Shown here piece by piece: positions 47,481-59,138 of a DNA stretch of 64,000 bases. Each line of letters begins with the position of its first letter. The stretch's first letter is position 1. Source of the DNA: Streptomyces cathayae (GTDB lineage Bacteria; Actinomycetota; Actinomycetes; Streptomycetales; Streptomycetaceae); assembly GCF_029760955.1 (NCBI RefSeq), contig NZ_CP121682.1, positions 3,348,001 through 3,412,000 on the forward strand, read 5' to 3'. Made by a program: the position numbers and the translations under genes. The notes beneath the pieces were generated by a model. That model was not told the origin of the DNA and did not search any database. It saw only the letters and a program-made list of their open reading frames with translations.

Positions 47481-48355
47481 TTCGACGCCTCCTCGGCCCG
47501 CTCGTACGCCGACTTGAACGTGGGCTCGATCGCCGTGCGCTCGAGACGCTCCTCCGCGCGCCGCTCCAGCGCTCGCAGGTCGTTGAGCGCCTCCTGCGAC
47601 ACGTCCCGGATCTGACCCCGTTCGCGCAGCGTCTTGTTGACGGTGAGATCGGACGGTGTGCCGTCGGGCAGCAGGCCCGCGATGTCCACCGCGTTGTGCC
47701 GGGCGTACACGCCCGGGGCCGGCAGCGGCGGGAGGTGCTTGCCCTCGCGGACGCGCTGTTCGGAGAGCTCCCGCTGGGTGCGGGCCCGCTCGGTGCGCTC
47801 GCGGTGGGTGAGCACCATGGCGCCGACGACGGCCGTGATGAGCAGGGCGCCGGTGATCTCGAAGGCGAACACGTACCGGGTGAAGAGGAGAGCGGCGAGG
47901 CCCTGGACGTTGCCGTTCGCGTTCGCCTGGCCGAGGCCGTTGAACTCGGTGAGCGCGGCGTTGCCGATGCCGCCGACCAGCAGGATGCCGAAGCCGAGCC
48001 CGCACAGCAGGGCGAGCCAGCGCTGGCCCTTGATGGTCTCCTTCAGGGAGTCCGCCGCGGTGACGCCGACCAGCATCACCACGAACAGGAACAGCATCAT
48101 GATCGCGCCGGTGTAGACGATGATCTGGACGATGCCCAGGAAGTAGGCGCCGTTGGCGAGGTAGAACACCGCCAGGACGATCATGGTTCCGGCCAGGCAG
48201 AGCGCGCTGTGCACGGCCCGCCGCATCAGGATGGTGCACAGCGCGCCGATCACGGCGACCGTGCCGAGGACCCAGAACTGGACGGCCTCTCCGGTGGAGG
48301 TGGAGTAGGCGGCGAGGTGCGCGGCGTGCACGGCGTGCGCGGTGTACGCGGTCAT
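47477..48355 (-). CDS. nuoJ: NADH-quinone oxidoreductase subunit J, long form
   Basis: Membrane subunit with the helix motif [20 protein letters not shown]. At 292 aa it is about 90 residues longer than the second copy: after the last helix (near residue 190) comes a charged, helical cytoplasmic tail beginning [20 protein letters not shown] and ending in [12 protein letters not shown] overlap with nuoI. The tail has no motif I recognise. Confidence 0.95.
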   Translation of the reverse strand: MTAYTAHAVHAAHLAAYSTSTGEAVQFWVLGTVAVIGALCTILMRRAVHSALCLAGTMIVLAVFYLANGAYFLGIVQIIVYTGAIMMLFLFVVMLVGVTAADSLKETIKGQRWLALLCGLGFGILLVGGIGNAALTEFNGLGQANANGNVQGLAALLFTRYVFAFEITGALLITAVVGAMVLTHRERTERARTQRELSEQRVREGKHLPPLPAPGVYARHNAVDIAGLLPDGTPSDLTVNKTLRERGQIRDVSQEALNDLRALERRAEERLERTAIEPTFKSAYERAEEASK

Positions 48356-49002
48356 CCCCGGATCACCTTCTCCGAGGCCGGTTCGTCCTCGCCGAAGGTC
48401 GAGTCCGCCTCCTGCACGACCTCGCCCTCCACGTGGGCGACCTGCTGCTCCGTGCCGGGCGCGGCCTCGGTCACCAGGCCCCGGTAGTAGTCCTGTTCGT
48501 CGGTGCCCGGGTACATGGCGTGCGGGCTGTCGACCATGCCCTCCTCCAGACCGGCGAGCAGCTGCTCCTTGGTGTAGATGAGGTCGGCGCGGCTGGAGTC
48601 GGCCAGCTCGAACTCGTTGGTCATCGTGAGCGCGCGTGTGGGGCACGCCTCGATGCACAGACCGCACAGGATGCAGCGGGCGTAGTTGATCTGGTAGACG
48701 CGGCCGTACCGCTCGCCGGGCGAGTAGCGCTCCTCCTCGGTGTTGTCCGCGCCCTCGACGTAGATCGCGTCGGCGGGACAGGCCCAGGCGCACAGTTCAC
48801 AGCCGACGCACTTCTCCAGACCGTCCGGATGGCGGTTGAGCTGGTGCCTGCCGTGGAAGCGCGGGGCCGTGGTCTTCGGCTGCTCGGGGTACTGCTCGGT
48901 CAGCCGCTTCTTGAACATGGCCTTGAAGGTCACGCCGAAGCCGGCCACCGGGTTCAGGAAACCGGGCTTCGTCTGCCCGGCCTCCTTGGATTCCTCAGCC
49001 AT
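48352..49002 (-). CDS. nuoI: NADH-quinone oxidoreductase subunit I (two 4Fe-4S clusters)
   Basis: 216 aa from the ATG at 49002, which has AAAGGAGG seven bases upstream, located within nuoH. Both cluster motifs are intact: [12 protein letters not shown] and [12 protein letters not shown]. The C-terminal 50 residues are acidic and Glu/Val-rich. Overlaps nuoH by eight bases and nuoJ by four. Confidence 0.96.
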   Translation of the reverse strand: MAEESKEAGQTKPGFLNPVAGFGVTFKAMFKKRLTEQYPEQPKTTAPRFHGRHQLNRHPDGLEKCVGCELCAWACPADAIYVEGADNTEEERYSPGERYGRVYQINYARCILCGLCIEACPTRALTMTNEFELADSSRADLIYTKEQLLAGLEEGMVDSPHAMYPGTDEQDYYRGLVTEAAPGTEQQVAHVEGEVVQEADSTFGEDEPASEKVIRG

Positions 49003-50386
49003 CGGACGCCTCCTTTCCATCCAGAGATCCGTCACTGTGAGTATCGGGTCCGCCACTGGCGACGAGCTTGCGCTCCTGGCGCGAGGGCCGTCGCGGCACC
49101 GGCGGAAGCTCCTGTCCGGGCAGCGGCGGCACGGGGAATCCGCCCGCCATCGGATCGAAGGCGGCCGGGGCCTCGCCGGGCCCCCCGGGTTCTCCGGGTT
49201 CGCTAGGTTCTCCGGCCTTCCCGCCCTTCGCCCGGAACATGTCGACGACGAAGGACAGCACCAGCAGGCCGAGGACGGCCGCGGCGACGTAGAGGGCGAT
49301 GTCGGCGAACCCGTAGTTCTCGTTCCGCAGGGCCCGCACCGTGGCGACGAGCATCAGCCACACCAGGGAGACCGGGATCAGGACCTTCCAGCCGAGCTTC
49401 ATCAGCTGGTCGTAGCGGACCCGCGGGAGCGTGCCGCGCAGCCAGACGAACATGAACAGCAGCAGCTGGACCTTGACGATGAACCAGAGCATCGGCCACC
49501 AGCCGTGGTTCGCGCCCTCCCAGAAGGTGCTGATCGGCCACGGAGCGCGCCAGCCGCCCAGGAAAAGGGTGGTGGCGACGGCCGAGACGGTCACCATGTT
49601 GATGTACTCGGCGAGCATGAACATCGCGAACTTGATCGACGAGTACTCGGTGTTGAAGCCGCCGACCAGGTCGCCCTCGGACTCCGGCATGTCGAAGGGG
49701 GCGCGGTTGACCTCGCCGACCATCGTGACGATGTAGATGAGGAAGGAGACCGGCAGCAGCAGGATGTACCAGCGGTCGGCCTGCTGCTCGACGATCGCCG
49801 ACGTCGACATCGACCCCGAGTAGAGGAACACGGAGGCGAAGGCGGCGCCCATGGCGATCTCGTAGGAGATCATCTGCGCGCAGGAGCGCAGACCGCCCAG
49901 CAGCGGGTAGGTGGATCCGGAGCTCCAGCCCGCCAGGACGATGCCGTAGATGCCGATCGAGGCGACCGCGAGGATGTAGAGCAGCGCGATCGGCAGGTCG
50001 GTGAGCTGCATCGTGGTCCGCTGGCCGAAGATCGAGATCTCGTTGCCGGACGGCCCGAAGGGGATCACCGCGATCGCCATGAAGGCCGGGACGGCCGCGA
50101 CGATCGGCGCGAGGACGTACACCGCCTTGTCCGCGCGTTTGACGACGACGTCTTCCTTGAGCATCAGCTTCACGCCGTCGGCGAGCGACTGGAGCATGCC
50201 CCAGGGGCCGTTCCGGTTGGGGCCGATGCGCCGCTGCATCCAGGCGACGATCTTGCGTTCCATCACGATGGCGATCAGCACCGTCACCATGAGGAAGGCG
50301 AAGCAGAACACCGCCTTGATCGCAACCAGCCACCAGGGGTCGCGGCCGAACATCGAGAGGTCCTCAGCGGCGAAGTACAGGCTCAT
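48995..50386 (-). CDS. nuoH: NADH-quinone oxidoreductase subunit H with C-terminal extension
   Basis: Quinone-tunnel subunit (463 aa). Conserved regions: [40 protein letters not shown] and the MLAEYINM helix. After the last helix (near 390), a 70-residue Gly/Pro/Glu-rich cytoplasmic tail starts at [20 protein letters not shown] and carries the ribosome site of nuoI at its end. Bacterial NuoH is usually near 325 aa, so the tail is the odd part. Confidence 0.96.
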   Translation of the reverse strand: MSLYFAAEDLSMFGRDPWWLVAIKAVFCFAFLMVTVLIAIVMERKIVAWMQRRIGPNRNGPWGMLQSLADGVKLMLKEDVVVKRADKAVYVLAPIVAAVPAFMAIAVIPFGPSGNEISIFGQRTTMQLTDLPIALLYILAVASIGIYGIVLAGWSSGSTYPLLGGLRSCAQMISYEIAMGAAFASVFLYSGSMSTSAIVEQQADRWYILLLPVSFLIYIVTMVGEVNRAPFDMPESEGDLVGGFNTEYSSIKFAMFMLAEYINMVTVSAVATTLFLGGWRAPWPISTFWEGANHGWWPMLWFIVKVQLLLFMFVWLRGTLPRVRYDQLMKLGWKVLIPVSLVWLMLVATVRALRNENYGFADIALYVAAAVLGLLVLSFVVDMFRAKGGKAGEPSEPGEPGGPGEAPAAFDPMAGGFPVPPLPGQELPPVPRRPSRQERKLVASGGPDTHSDGSLDGKEASDG

Positions 50387-52908
50387 GCCTCCACCTCCTC
50401 GGGGGCTTCGCCGGCGAGTGCCGCCGGGCCGATACGGACGAGCGAGCCGGGCAGCGCCCCGGTGTCGGAGGCGACACCGCCGCCCGCGGAGTTCAGCGGG
50501 AGCCACACCACGCGGTCGGGCATCTCGGTGACGCTCAGGGGAAGTTCGACCGTTCCGGCGGTGCCGGTCACCGCGATCAGGTCGCCGTCCTCGACGCCGA
50601 CCTCGACGGCCGTGGCGGCCGACAGGCGCGCGTGCGCGGCGTGCCGGGTGCCGGCGAGCGCCTCGTCGCCCTGCTGGAGGAGTCCCTGGTCCAGCAGCAG
50701 CCGGTGTCCGGCCAGCACCGCCTCCCCGGCGGCCGGCCGGGGCAGCGCGCCCGCGGTCTGCAGCGGTTCGGTGGCCCGCGGGCCGTCCCAGGTGCCGAGC
50801 CGCTCGAGCTCCGCGCGTACCGTGCGCAGATCCGGCAGGCCCAGGTGCACGTCCATGGCGTCGGCCAGCATCTGCAGCACACGCGCGTCGGTCGGCGGGA
50901 GGGGACGGGTCATCTGGTCGGGCTTGAGCGCCGACTCGAAGGGCCGCACCCTGCCCTCCCAGTTGAGGAAGGCACCGGCCTTCTCGACGACGGCCGCCAC
51001 CGGCAGCACCACGTCGGCGAGTGCGGTGACCTCGCTGGGCCGCAGCTCCAGGGAGACCACGAACCCGGCCTCGGCGAGCGCCGCACGCGCACGCGCGGGG
51101 TCGGGCAGGTCGGCGACCTCCACGCCCGCGACCAGCAGCGCCTGCAGCTCGCCGGTCGCCGCGGCCTCGACGATCTCGCCGGTGTCGCGGCCGTAGCGGT
51201 GCGGGAGGGCGGCGACGCCCCAGACGGCGGCGACCTCCTCCCGCGCACGCGGGTCGGTCGCCGGGCGCCCGCCCGGCAGCAGCGACGGCAGCGCGCCAGC
51301 CTCGACGGCGCCCCGCTCCCCGGCCCGGCGCGGGATCCACACCAGCCGGGCACCGGTCGCGGTGGCGATCCGTACGGCGGCGGTCAGGCCGCCCTCGACG
51401 GCGGCGAGCCGCTCACCGACGACGATCACCGCGCCCTCGGTGCGCAGCGCTTCGGCCGCCCTGGCCCCGTCGCCCTCCAGGCCGACACCGCTCGCGAGCG
51501 CGTCCAGCCATTCGGTCTCGGTGCCGGGGGCCGCCGGCAGCAGCGTGCCGCCGGCCTTCTCCAGTCCGCGCGTGGTGTACGTGGCCAGGGCGAAGGTCCG
51601 CTGCCCGTGGGCGCGCCACGCCTTGCGCAGCCGCAGGAAGACGCCGGGCGCCTCCTCCTCCGACTCGAACCCGACCAGCAGGACGGCGGGCGCCTTCTCC
51701 AGGAAGGTGTACGTGACACCGCCCCCGGAGTGCGGGCCGGACGCGTCCTTGAGGTCGTGTCCGCGGCCCGCGACCCGCGCGGCGAGGAAGTCGGCCTCCT
51801 CGGCGCTGTGCACGCGCGCGCGGAAGTCGATGTCGTTGGTGTCGAGCGCCACGCGCGTGAACTTGCTGTACGCGTAGGCGTCCTCGACGGTGAGCCGGCC
51901 GCCGGTCAGGACGCCGGTGCGGCCGCGGGAGGCCAGCAGTCCCTGGGCCGCGATCTGCAGTGCCTCGGGCCAGGAGGCGGGCTCCAGTTCACCCTCGGCA
52001 TTGCGCACGAGCGGGGTCTGCAGCCGGTCCCGCTGCTGCGCGTACCGGAACCCGAAGCGCCCCTTGTCGCACATCCACTCCTCGTTGACCTCGGGGTCGT
52101 TGTCGGCGAGCCGCCGCATGACCTTGCCGCGCCGGTGGTCGGTGCGGGTGGCGCAGCCGCCGGAGCAGTGCTCGCACACCGACGGCGAGGAGACCAGGTC
52201 GAAGGGGCGGGCGCGGAACCGGTAGGCCGCCGAGGTGAGCGCGCCGACCGGGCAGATCTGGATGGTGTTGCCGGAGAAGTACGACTCGAAGGGGTCGCCC
52301 TCACCGGTACCGACCTGCTGGAGCGCGCCCCGCTCGAGCAGTTCGATCATCGGGTCGCCCGCGATCTGGTTCGAGAACCGGGTGCAGCGGGCGCACAGGA
52401 CGCACCGCTCGCGGTCGAGCAGCACCTGGGTGGAGATCGGGACGGGCTTCTCGTAGGTGCGCTTCTTGCCGTCGAAGCGGGAATCGGCGTGGCCGTGCGA
52501 CATCGACTGGTTCTGCAGCGGGCACTCGCCGCCCTTGTCGCAGACCGGGCAGTCCAGCGGGTGGTTGATGAGCAGGAACTCCAGCATCCCCTTCTGCGCC
52601 TTCTCGGCCACAGGTGAGGTCAGCTGGGTCTTCACCACCATACCGTCGGTGCAGGTGATGGTGCAGGAGGCCATGGGCTTGCGCTGGCCCTCGACCTCGA
52701 CGATGCACTGGCGGCAGGCGCCGGCCGGGTCGAGGAGAGGGTGGTCGCAGAACCGGGGGATCTCGATGCCGAGCTGTTCGGCGGCCCGGATGACCAGGGT
52801 GCCCTTGGGCACGCTGATCTCGACGCCGTCGATCGTCAGCGTCACGAGGTCCTCGGGCGGGACCGCCGCCTCTCCCCCACCGGAGGGAGAGCTGGTGGTC
52901 ACAGTCAT
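50383..52908 (-). CDS. nuoG: NADH-quinone oxidoreductase subunit G (iron-sulfur)
   Basis: 841 aa. N-terminal 2Fe-2S ferredoxin domain ([15 protein letters not shown]), the His/Cys-ligated cluster ([19 protein letters not shown]), a 4Fe-4S cluster ([10 protein letters not shown] with CPVGAL) and the additional cluster of the molybdopterin-like domain ([13 protein letters not shown], with a later Cys in [10 protein letters not shown]). The C-terminal half is a degenerate molybdopterin-oxidoreductase fold. ATGA overlaps on both sides. Confidence 0.96.
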   Translation of the reverse strand: MTVTTSSPSGGGEAAVPPEDLVTLTIDGVEISVPKGTLVIRAAEQLGIEIPRFCDHPLLDPAGACRQCIVEVEGQRKPMASCTITCTDGMVVKTQLTSPVAEKAQKGMLEFLLINHPLDCPVCDKGGECPLQNQSMSHGHADSRFDGKKRTYEKPVPISTQVLLDRERCVLCARCTRFSNQIAGDPMIELLERGALQQVGTGEGDPFESYFSGNTIQICPVGALTSAAYRFRARPFDLVSSPSVCEHCSGGCATRTDHRRGKVMRRLADNDPEVNEEWMCDKGRFGFRYAQQRDRLQTPLVRNAEGELEPASWPEALQIAAQGLLASRGRTGVLTGGRLTVEDAYAYSKFTRVALDTNDIDFRARVHSAEEADFLAARVAGRGHDLKDASGPHSGGGVTYTFLEKAPAVLLVGFESEEEAPGVFLRLRKAWRAHGQRTFALATYTTRGLEKAGGTLLPAAPGTETEWLDALASGVGLEGDGARAAEALRTEGAVIVVGERLAAVEGGLTAAVRIATATGARLVWIPRRAGERGAVEAGALPSLLPGGRPATDPRAREEVAAVWGVAALPHRYGRDTGEIVEAAATGELQALLVAGVEVADLPDPARARAALAEAGFVVSLELRPSEVTALADVVLPVAAVVEKAGAFLNWEGRVRPFESALKPDQMTRPLPPTDARVLQMLADAMDVHLGLPDLRTVRAELERLGTWDGPRATEPLQTAGALPRPAAGEAVLAGHRLLLDQGLLQQGDEALAGTRHAAHARLSAATAVEVGVEDGDLIAVTGTAGTVELPLSVTEMPDRVVWLPLNSAGGGVASDTGALPGSLVRIGPAALAGEAPEEVEA

Positions 52909-54254
52909 GCGTGCACCTCCGTACGGTCGGCCCAGGCCGTCGACCTGGCCGGGTCGAACGGGCAGCCACGGCCCGTGATGTGCTGCTCGTACTCCTCGCG
53001 GAAGTACTTCAGCGAGGAGAAGATCGGCGAGGCGGCGCCGTCGCCGAGGGCGCAGAACGCCTTGCCGTTGATGTTGTCGGCGATGTCGTTCAGCTTGTCG
53101 AGGTCGGACATCCGGCCCTTGCCCGCCTCGATGTCGCGCATCAGCTGCACGAGCCAGTACGTCCCCTCGCGGCACGGCGTGCACTTGCCGCAGGACTCGT
53201 GGGCGTAGAACTCGGTCCAGCGGGTGACGGCCCGTACGACACAGGTCGTCTCGTCGAAGCACTGGAGCGCCTTCGTGCCGAGCATAGAACCGGCGGCGCC
53301 CACCCCTTCGTAGTCCAGGGGGACGTCGAGGTGCTCCTCGGTGAGCAACGGCGTGGAGGAGCCGCCCGGCGTCCAGAACTTCAGGCGGTGCCCCGGCCGC
53401 ATGCCGCCGCTCATGTCGAGCAGCTGGCGCAGCGTGATGCCCATCGGCGCCTCGTACTGCCCGGGGCGTGCGACGTGGCCGCTGAGGGAGTAGAGGGTGA
53501 AGCCGGGTGACTTCTCGCTGCCCATCGAGCGGAACCAGTCCTTGCCCCGGTTCATGATGGCGGGAACCGAGGCGATCGACTCGACGTTGTTCACCACGGT
53601 GGGGCACGCGTAGAGGCCCGCGACGGCGGGGAAGGGAGGACGGAGCCGCGGCTGGCCACGGCGGCCTTCGAGCGAGTCGAGCAGTGCGGTCTCCTCACCG
53701 CAGATGTACGCGCCGGCGCCCGCGTGCACGGTGAGTTCGAGGTCGAGCCCGCTGCCCAGGATGTTCTCGCCGAGCAGGCCCGCCGCGTAGGCCTCGCGCA
53801 CGGCCTCGTGCAGCCGCCGCAGCACGGGGACGACCTCACCGCGCAGATAGATGAAGGCGTGGGACGACCTGATGGCGTGACAGGCGATGACGATGCCCTC
53901 GATGAGGCTGTGCGGGTTCGCGAAGAGGAGCGGAATGTCCTTGCACGTTCCGGGCTCCGACTCGTCGGCGTTGACCACCAGGTAGTGGGGCTTGCCGTCT
54001 CCCTGGGGGATGAACTGCCATTTCATTCCCGTGGGGAAGCCGGCGCCGCCGCGCCCGCGCAGACCGGACTCCTTGACGTACGCGATGACGTCGTCCGGTG
54101 GCATGGCGAGGGCCTTGCGGAGCCCCTCGTACCCCTCGTGCCTCCGGTAGACGTCCAGGGTCCAGGACTCGTCCTCGTCCCAGAAGGCCGACAGCACGGG
54201 TGCGAGCAGCTTCTCCGGGCCGGTGTCCCTGAGTTCGGCGGGTGCCAAGGTCAT
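52905..54254 (-). CDS. nuoF: NADH-quinone oxidoreductase subunit F (NADH and FMN binding)
   Basis: Entry point for electrons: binds NADH, FMN and cluster N3. 449 aa with [16 protein letters not shown] (FMN/NADH loop), [19 protein letters not shown] and the cluster ligands [13 protein letters not shown] plus a later Cys. The ATG at 54254 shares a base with the nuoE stop. There is only one copy in the window; the second cluster has none. Confidence 0.96.
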   Translation of the reverse strand: MTLAPAELRDTGPEKLLAPVLSAFWDEDESWTLDVYRRHEGYEGLRKALAMPPDDVIAYVKESGLRGRGGAGFPTGMKWQFIPQGDGKPHYLVVNADESEPGTCKDIPLLFANPHSLIEGIVIACHAIRSSHAFIYLRGEVVPVLRRLHEAVREAYAAGLLGENILGSGLDLELTVHAGAGAYICGEETALLDSLEGRRGQPRLRPPFPAVAGLYACPTVVNNVESIASVPAIMNRGKDWFRSMGSEKSPGFTLYSLSGHVARPGQYEAPMGITLRQLLDMSGGMRPGHRLKFWTPGGSSTPLLTEEHLDVPLDYEGVGAAGSMLGTKALQCFDETTCVVRAVTRWTEFYAHESCGKCTPCREGTYWLVQLMRDIEAGKGRMSDLDKLNDIADNINGKAFCALGDGAASPIFSSLKYFREEYEQHITGRGCPFDPARSTAWADRTEVHA

Positions 54255-55114
54255 CACTCCCCCTCCTCTGCGGCGGGTCCGGCCGGATGCTCCGGGTCGG
54301 AGGCCGATGTCTCCTGGGGCGCGTCGTGGGAGCTGAGGTGCTCCGTCGGCGACGGCTCGTGCGGCGGGGTGTCGGTGGGCGCCTCGCCGCGCGGGTGCAC
54401 CACGCGTGCGGGGGCTGCCTCCCCCTTGGCCAGCTTCAGGCCGGACAGGGAGGCGGGTCCCGCGCTTCCCGTGGCCCGGGCGGCGCCCTCCCGCTCGTCG
54501 GGGAAACCGGCCAGGATCCGGGCGGTCTCCTTGAACGTGCACAGCGGCGCCCCGCGCGTGGGCGCGACCGGGCGGCCGGCCCGCAGGTCGTCGACCATGC
54601 GCTTGGCGCTCTGCGGGTCCTGGTTGTCGAAGAACTCCCAGTTGACCATCACGACGGGTGCGAAGTCGCAGGCCGCGTTGCACTCGATGTGCTCGAGGGT
54701 GACCTTGCCGTCCTCGGTGGTCTCGCCGTTGCCGATGCCGAGGTGCTCCTGGAGCTCCTCGAAGATGGCGTCGCCGCCCATGACGGCGCACAGGGTGTTG
54801 GTGCACACCCCGACCTGGTACTCACCGCTCGGCCGGCGCCGGTACATGGTGTAGAAGGTGGCGACGGCGGTGACCTCGGCCGTGGTCAGGCCGAGCACGT
54901 CCGCGCAGAACTGCATTCCGGTGCGCGTGACATGGCCCTCCTCCGACTGCACGAGGTGCAGCAGCGGCAGGAGGGCGGACCGGGAGTCCGGGTAGCGGGC
55001 GATGACCTCGCGCGCGTCGGTCTCCAGCCGGGCCCGGACCTCGTCCGGGTAGGCGGGCGCGGGCAGTTGGGGCATGCCCAGGCTGACGCCCCGCTCCGAA
55101 GGTGAGGTGGTCAC
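54254..55114 (-). CDS. nuoE: NADH-quinone oxidoreductase subunit E (2Fe-2S) with long tail
   Basis: 286 aa. The thioredoxin-like core carries the 2Fe-2S ligands in [11 protein letters not shown] and [11 protein letters not shown]. From about residue 190 the protein has a Pro/Ala/Glu/Ser-rich tail not present in most NuoE proteins (usually 160-180 aa). GTG 55114 overlaps the nuoD stop as GTGA; an internal ATG ([12 protein letters not shown]) lies 13 codons later. Confidence 0.95.
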   Translation of the reverse strand: MTTSPSERGVSLGMPQLPAPAYPDEVRARLETDAREVIARYPDSRSALLPLLHLVQSEEGHVTRTGMQFCADVLGLTTAEVTAVATFYTMYRRRPSGEYQVGVCTNTLCAVMGGDAIFEELQEHLGIGNGETTEDGKVTLEHIECNAACDFAPVVMVNWEFFDNQDPQSAKRMVDDLRAGRPVAPTRGAPLCTFKETARILAGFPDEREGAARATGSAGPASLSGLKLAKGEAAPARVVHPRGEAPTDTPPHEPSPTEHLSSHDAPQETSASDPEHPAGPAAEEGE

Positions 55115-56466
55115 CGGTCGACGCCTCCCATCACGGGGTCGAGGGATGCCACGGCGACGATGACGTCGGCGACCTGGCCGCCCTCGCACATCGCCGCCAT
55201 GGACTGCAGGTTGGTGAAGGACGGGTCGCGGAAGTGGACCCGGTAGGGACGGGTGCCGCCGTCGGAGACGACGTGCACCCCGAGCTCGCCCTTGGGCGAC
55301 TCGACCGCCGTGTACGTCTGTCCCGGCGGTACGCGGAAGCCCTCGGTGACCAGCTTGAAGTGGTGGATCAGGGCCTCCATGGAGGTGCCCATGATCTGCT
55401 TGATGTGGTCGAGGGAGTTGCCCAGTCCGTCCGGGCCCATGGCGAGCTGGGCGGGCCAGGCGATCTTCTTGTCGGCGACCATGACCGGACCGGGCTGGAG
55501 CCGGTCCAGGCACTGCTCGACGATGCGCAGCGACTGGCGCATCTCCTCCAGCCGGATCAGGAAGCGGCCGTAGGAGTCGCAGGTGTCCGCGGTGGGGACC
55601 TCGAAGTCGTACGTCTCGTACCCGCAGTACGGCTGCGCCTTGCGCAGGTCGTGCGGCAGGCCGGTGGAGCGCAGGACGGGGCCGGTGGCCCCGAGGGCCA
55701 TGCAGCCGGCCAGGTCCAGGTAGCCGACGTCCTGCATACGGGCCTTGAAGATCGGGTTCCCGGTGGCGAGCGCGTCGTACTCCGGGAGGTTCTTGCGCAG
55801 CGTCTTCACGAGCTCGCGGATCTGGTCCACCGCTCCGGGCGGCAGGTCCTGGGCGAGTCCGCCGGGGCGGATGTACGCGTGGTTCATCCTGAGGCCCGTG
55901 ATGAGCTCGAAGGCGTCGAGAATGAGTTCACGATCACGGAATCCGTAGATCATGATGGTGGTGGCGCCGAGCTCCATGCCGCCGGTCGCGATGCACACCA
56001 GGTGGGAGGAGAGCCGGTTCAGCTCCATCAGGAGCACCCGGATGACCGAGGCGCGGTCGGGGATCTGGTCCTCGATGCCGAGGAGCTTCTCGACGCCGAG
56101 GCAGTACGCCGCCTCGTTGAAGAACGGCGTCAGGTAGTCCATGCGCGTCACGAACGTGGTGCCCTGGGTCCAGGTCCGGTACTCGAGGTTCTTCTCGATG
56201 CCGGTGTGGAGGTAGCCGATGCCGCAGCGGGCCTCGGAGACGGTCTCGCCGTCGATCTCCAGGATCAGCCTGAGCACGCCGTGCGTGGACGGGTGCTGCG
56301 GGCCCATGTTGACGATGATGCGCTCGTCGTCACTGCGGACCGCCGTCTGGGCGACCTCGTCCCAGTCGCCGCCGGTGACGGTGTAGACGGTGCCTTCCGT
56401 GGTCTCGCGCGCCGAGGCGGCGGAAGCCCCTGACTCCGCGGATGCGGATGCGTTCGACCTGCTCAT
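55111..56466 (-). CDS. nuoD: NADH-quinone oxidoreductase subunit D (49-kDa, quinone site)
   Basis: Forms the quinone-reduction site with NuoB. 451 aa with the conserved His in [12 protein letters not shown] and the quinone-ligand Tyr in [12 protein letters not shown]; also [16 protein letters not shown] and [15 protein letters not shown]. Signature of the hydrogenase-like fold without Ni ligands. Separate from NuoC, unlike the E. coli fusion. The only nuoD in the window. Confidence 0.96.
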   Translation of the reverse strand: MSRSNASASAESGASAASARETTEGTVYTVTGGDWDEVAQTAVRSDDERIIVNMGPQHPSTHGVLRLILEIDGETVSEARCGIGYLHTGIEKNLEYRTWTQGTTFVTRMDYLTPFFNEAAYCLGVEKLLGIEDQIPDRASVIRVLLMELNRLSSHLVCIATGGMELGATTIMIYGFRDRELILDAFELITGLRMNHAYIRPGGLAQDLPPGAVDQIRELVKTLRKNLPEYDALATGNPIFKARMQDVGYLDLAGCMALGATGPVLRSTGLPHDLRKAQPYCGYETYDFEVPTADTCDSYGRFLIRLEEMRQSLRIVEQCLDRLQPGPVMVADKKIAWPAQLAMGPDGLGNSLDHIKQIMGTSMEALIHHFKLVTEGFRVPPGQTYTAVESPKGELGVHVVSDGGTRPYRVHFRDPSFTNLQSMAAMCEGGQVADVIVAVASLDPVMGGVDR

Positions 56467-57212
56467 GAGTACGACCTCCGCTGGTCCGGAGCCGGGATCC
56501 GGGCGCCCTTGTACTCGACGGGGATTCCGCCGAGGGGATAGTCCTTGCGCTGCGGGTGGCCCTGCCAGTCGTCCGGCATCAGGATCCGCGTCAGGGCCGG
56601 GTGGCCGTCGAAGACGATGCCGAAGAAGTCGTACGTCTCGCGCTCGTGCCAGTCGTTCGTCGGATAGACGGAGACCAGCGACGGGATGTGCGGGTCGTCG
56701 TCGGGGGCGCTGACTTCCAGGCGGATCAACCGGTTGTGGGTGATCGAGCGCAGGTGGTACACGGCGTGCAGTTCGCGGCCCTTGTCGTTCGGATAGTGGG
56801 TGCCGCTGACGCCGGTGCACAGTTCGAAGCGGAGCGCCGGGTCGTCCCGCAGGGTCCTCGCGACCCGGACCAGGTGCTCGCGCTCGATGTGGAAGGTGAG
56901 TTCGCCGCGGTCGACGACCGTCTTCCCGATGGCGTTCCGGGGAAGCAGGCCCTGCTCCTCCAGGGCGCCCTCCAGTTCGTCGGCGACCTCGTCGAACCAG
57001 CCGCCGTAGGGGCGGTTCGACGGTCCCGGGAGCCGGACCGAGCGGACCAGGCCGCCGTAACCGGAGGTGTCGCCGCCCCTGTTGGCTCCGAACATGCCGC
57101 GCTGGACGCGGATCTCCTCACCGCCCTCGCCGCGCCGGCCGGGAAGGTTCTCCGCCGAGAGGTCCTTCTCGGGGTTCACGCCGTCGTCCGCGGCGTTCTT
57201 CGCGTCACTCAT
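56463..57212 (-). CDS. nuoC: NADH-quinone oxidoreductase subunit C (30-kDa)
   Basis: 249 aa. The family signature is [20 protein letters not shown] followed by [19 protein letters not shown]. The first 75 residues are a non-conserved charged region ([20 protein letters not shown]) more typical of actinobacterial NuoC. ATGA overlaps on both sides. Compare the tailed paralogue at 5687-6919. Confidence 0.96.
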   Translation of the reverse strand: MSDAKNAADDGVNPEKDLSAENLPGRRGEGGEEIRVQRGMFGANRGGDTSGYGGLVRSVRLPGPSNRPYGGWFDEVADELEGALEEQGLLPRNAIGKTVVDRGELTFHIEREHLVRVARTLRDDPALRFELCTGVSGTHYPNDKGRELHAVYHLRSITHNRLIRLEVSAPDDDPHIPSLVSVYPTNDWHERETYDFFGIVFDGHPALTRILMPDDWQGHPQRKDYPLGGIPVEYKGARIPAPDQRRSYS

Positions 57213-57763
57213 CGCAGCAGCCCCTTCATCTCGATGGTGGGCAGTGCCTTGAGCGCCGCCTCCTCCGCCTCCCGGGCCGCTTCCTCGGCGTTCACACCGA
57301 GCTTGGAGCTCTGGATCTTCTGGTGGAGCTTGAGGATCGCGTCGATCAGCATCTCGGGCCGGGGCGGACAGCCGGGGAGATAGATGTCGACCGGGACGAC
57401 GTGGTCGACGCCCTGGACGATCGCGTAGTTGTTGAACATGCCGCCCGAGGAGGCGCAGACCCCCATGGAGATCACCCACTTGGGGTTCGGCATCTGGTCG
57501 TAGACCTGCCGCAGCACCGGCGCCATCTTCTGGCTGACCCGGCCGGCCACGATCATCAGGTCCGCCTGCCGCGGCGAGCCGCGGAAGACCTCCATGCCGA
57601 AACGCGCCAGGTCGTAGCGGCCGGCGCCGGTGGTCATCATCTCGATGGCACAACAGGCGAGTCCGAACGTGGCGGGGAACATGGACGACTTGCGCACCCA
57701 GCCCGCGGCCTGCTCGACGGTGGTCAGCAGGAATCCGCTCGGCAGCTTTTCTTCGAGTCCCAT
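57209..57763 (-). CDS. nuoB: NADH-quinone oxidoreductase subunit B (cluster N2)
   Basis: 184 aa from ATG 57763, chosen because GAAGGG lies nine bases upstream; a TTG two codons earlier is less likely. Cluster N2 ligands: [20 protein letters not shown] and [10 protein letters not shown]. The region after residue 155 is an Ala/Glu-rich helix. It lies 13 bases after nuoA. Confidence 0.96.
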   Translation of the reverse strand: MGLEEKLPSGFLLTTVEQAAGWVRKSSMFPATFGLACCAIEMMTTGAGRYDLARFGMEVFRGSPRQADLMIVAGRVSQKMAPVLRQVYDQMPNPKWVISMGVCASSGGMFNNYAIVQGVDHVVPVDIYLPGCPPRPEMLIDAILKLHQKIQSSKLGVNAEEAAREAEEAALKALPTIEMKGLLR

Positions 57764-57776
57764 GGTCAAAGGCCCT

Positions 57777-58136
57777 TCAGTCCCATTCCAGGCCGCCGCG
57801 CCGCCATACGTACGCGTATGCGACGAAGACGGTGAGCACGAAGAGCAGCATCTCCACGAGCCCGAAAATCCCCAGCGCGTCGAAGCTGACGGCCCAGGGA
57901 TAAAGGAAGACGATCTCGATGTCGAAGACGATGAAGAGCATCGCCGTCAGGTAGTACTTGATGGGGAAGCGCCCGCCGCCGGCCGGCGTGGGGGTCGGTT
58001 CGATACCGCACTCGTAGGCCTCGAGCCTGGCGCGGTTGTACCGCTTCGGACCGATCAGCGTGGCCATGACCACGGAGAAGATCGCAAAGCCTGCCCCGAG
58101 GGCTCCCAGTACGAGGATGGGCGCATACGCGTTCAC
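57777..58136 (-). CDS. nuoA: NADH-quinone oxidoreductase subunit A
   Basis: 119-aa membrane subunit with [38 protein letters not shown] and [11 protein letters not shown] start preceded by GAGGAGCGAGGAGCG. First gene of the complete 14-gene operon, with a Rex-operator-like site about 100 bases upstream. Confidence 0.96.
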   Translation of the reverse strand: MNAYAPILVLGALGAGFAIFSVVMATLIGPKRYNRARLEAYECGIEPTPTPAGGGRFPIKYYLTAMLFIVFDIEIVFLYPWAVSFDALGIFGLVEMLLFVLTVFVAYAYVWRRGGLEWD

Positions 58137-58239
58137 CGCTCCTCGCTCCTCTCAGTCGGCACTGACTGCTGGCGAGTCGGGCTCACTTGCGTCCCACGCG
58201 TCCCGCGAACCACGCCCGCCCCGGCGAAGATCGAGAACA

Positions 58240-58255
58240 TGTGAAGCGGGTCACA
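58240..58255. promoter_or_regulatory. Rex operator-like palindrome upstream of nuoA
   Basis: TGTGAAGCGGGTCACA matches the Rex box TGTGAA-N4-TTCACA at 11 of the 12 fixed positions. It lies about 104 bases before nuoA. Streptomyces Rex is a known NADH/NAD+ sensor that represses nuo among its targets. The element is seen in sequence; binding is inferred. Confidence 0.75.
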
Positions 58256-58271
58256 AGCCCAACCGCTCCGC

Positions 58272-58277
58272 ATCCTA
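58272..58277 (-). promoter_or_regulatory. Putative -10 box of the nuoA-N promoter
   Basis: TAGGAT on the minus strand (58277-58272) lies 16 bases before the Rex-like site, so a bound repressor would cover the transcription start. No good -35 is visible at the expected distance. Confidence 0.35.
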
Positions 58278-58355
58278 TGCCCGCAGGTCTGTGATCTGCG
58301 ACACGGGGTATTGCCAAAGCTTTGTGATCTCCACCACCTGACGAACGATCATGAA

Positions 58356-59108
58356 GCCGGATGAGCGGTGATCTTCATACGCGAAGCGTCCGCGCGGTCA
58401 CCAGAAGTGACAATTTGCCGCGTCGGTGCAGGTCAGAGGGGTCGCCTCACTATCAAGAGGGTTCTCCTGCATGCAAATTGGTGCTGGACGCGATCTCTTG
58501 TTAGAGGAGGCATTCACACATCAGGGGGACGCGCGGCGCGATGTGGACGCGTGCACACGTTCACGAAGTCCCGGCGCCACGAGCCGGGTCGCGGCCGGGC
58601 CGCGGTCCGGTGGCCACCCGGCGGCCACCCGGCGGCAGCCCCCGCCCACGGTCCCGCCGCGACCCGCCTGCAGCCCGATCGCCATCCCGACGCAGCACCC
58701 GATGGTGACCCGGCGGCGACCCTCGCCCACGATCCCGTCGCGGCACTCGACACGGCGCCCGGTGGCGGCCCTCGCTCGCAGCCCCGTCGCGACCCGACCG
58801 CCATCCCGACGCGATCGGGGTGCGATCCCAGCGAAAACCGGCCGCGGCGCGCATTCCGGACGCGCCGGGGCGGGTGACCGTTCCGTGACCTCCGCCACAC
58901 CCCTCGAAGCGGCGGGAGAAGGGGGCTTGGCCAATCGTTACAAAGGGTGGTAGGCGCCGGGCAATTCGGACGTAAAGATGAAAGACCGTGATCACGGGCC
59001 CATTACGGCCCGTCCGCTATGTCCGTTACGGCGTCAATAAGGAACGACACGCCCGGCGTTCACGACTGCCGTTGAACGAATGTGGCGCGGCACACGTTTC
59101 TTGTGGAT
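58356..59108. other. 750-bp region without a recognised gene, with degenerate repeats
   Basis: Between nuoA and the NlpC/P60 gene. It includes an 11-bp direct repeat GGCCACCCGGC (58612-58633) and longer degenerate repeats (58640-58810) built on GACCCG, GCCATCCCGACGC and CGTCGCG. A hairpin ACGGGCC/GGCCCGT occurs at 58994-59013. Frames of 169 and 175 codons exist on the plus strand but are Pro/Arg/Ala-rich with no domain, and none has a convincing ribosome site. TTGGCC (58926) and TAGGCG (58950), 18 bases apart, might be the promoter of the downstream gene. Confidence 0.5.
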
Positions 59109-59138
59109 ATGAAGGAGCCCCTGGTACCGGTTGTTCCC

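Noticed and set aside
58426..58953. 175-codon plus-strand frame before the NlpC/P60 gene
   Set aside because: Arg/Pro/Ala-rich, repeat-derived, no domain and no convincing ribosome site; competing frames on both strands look equally open.
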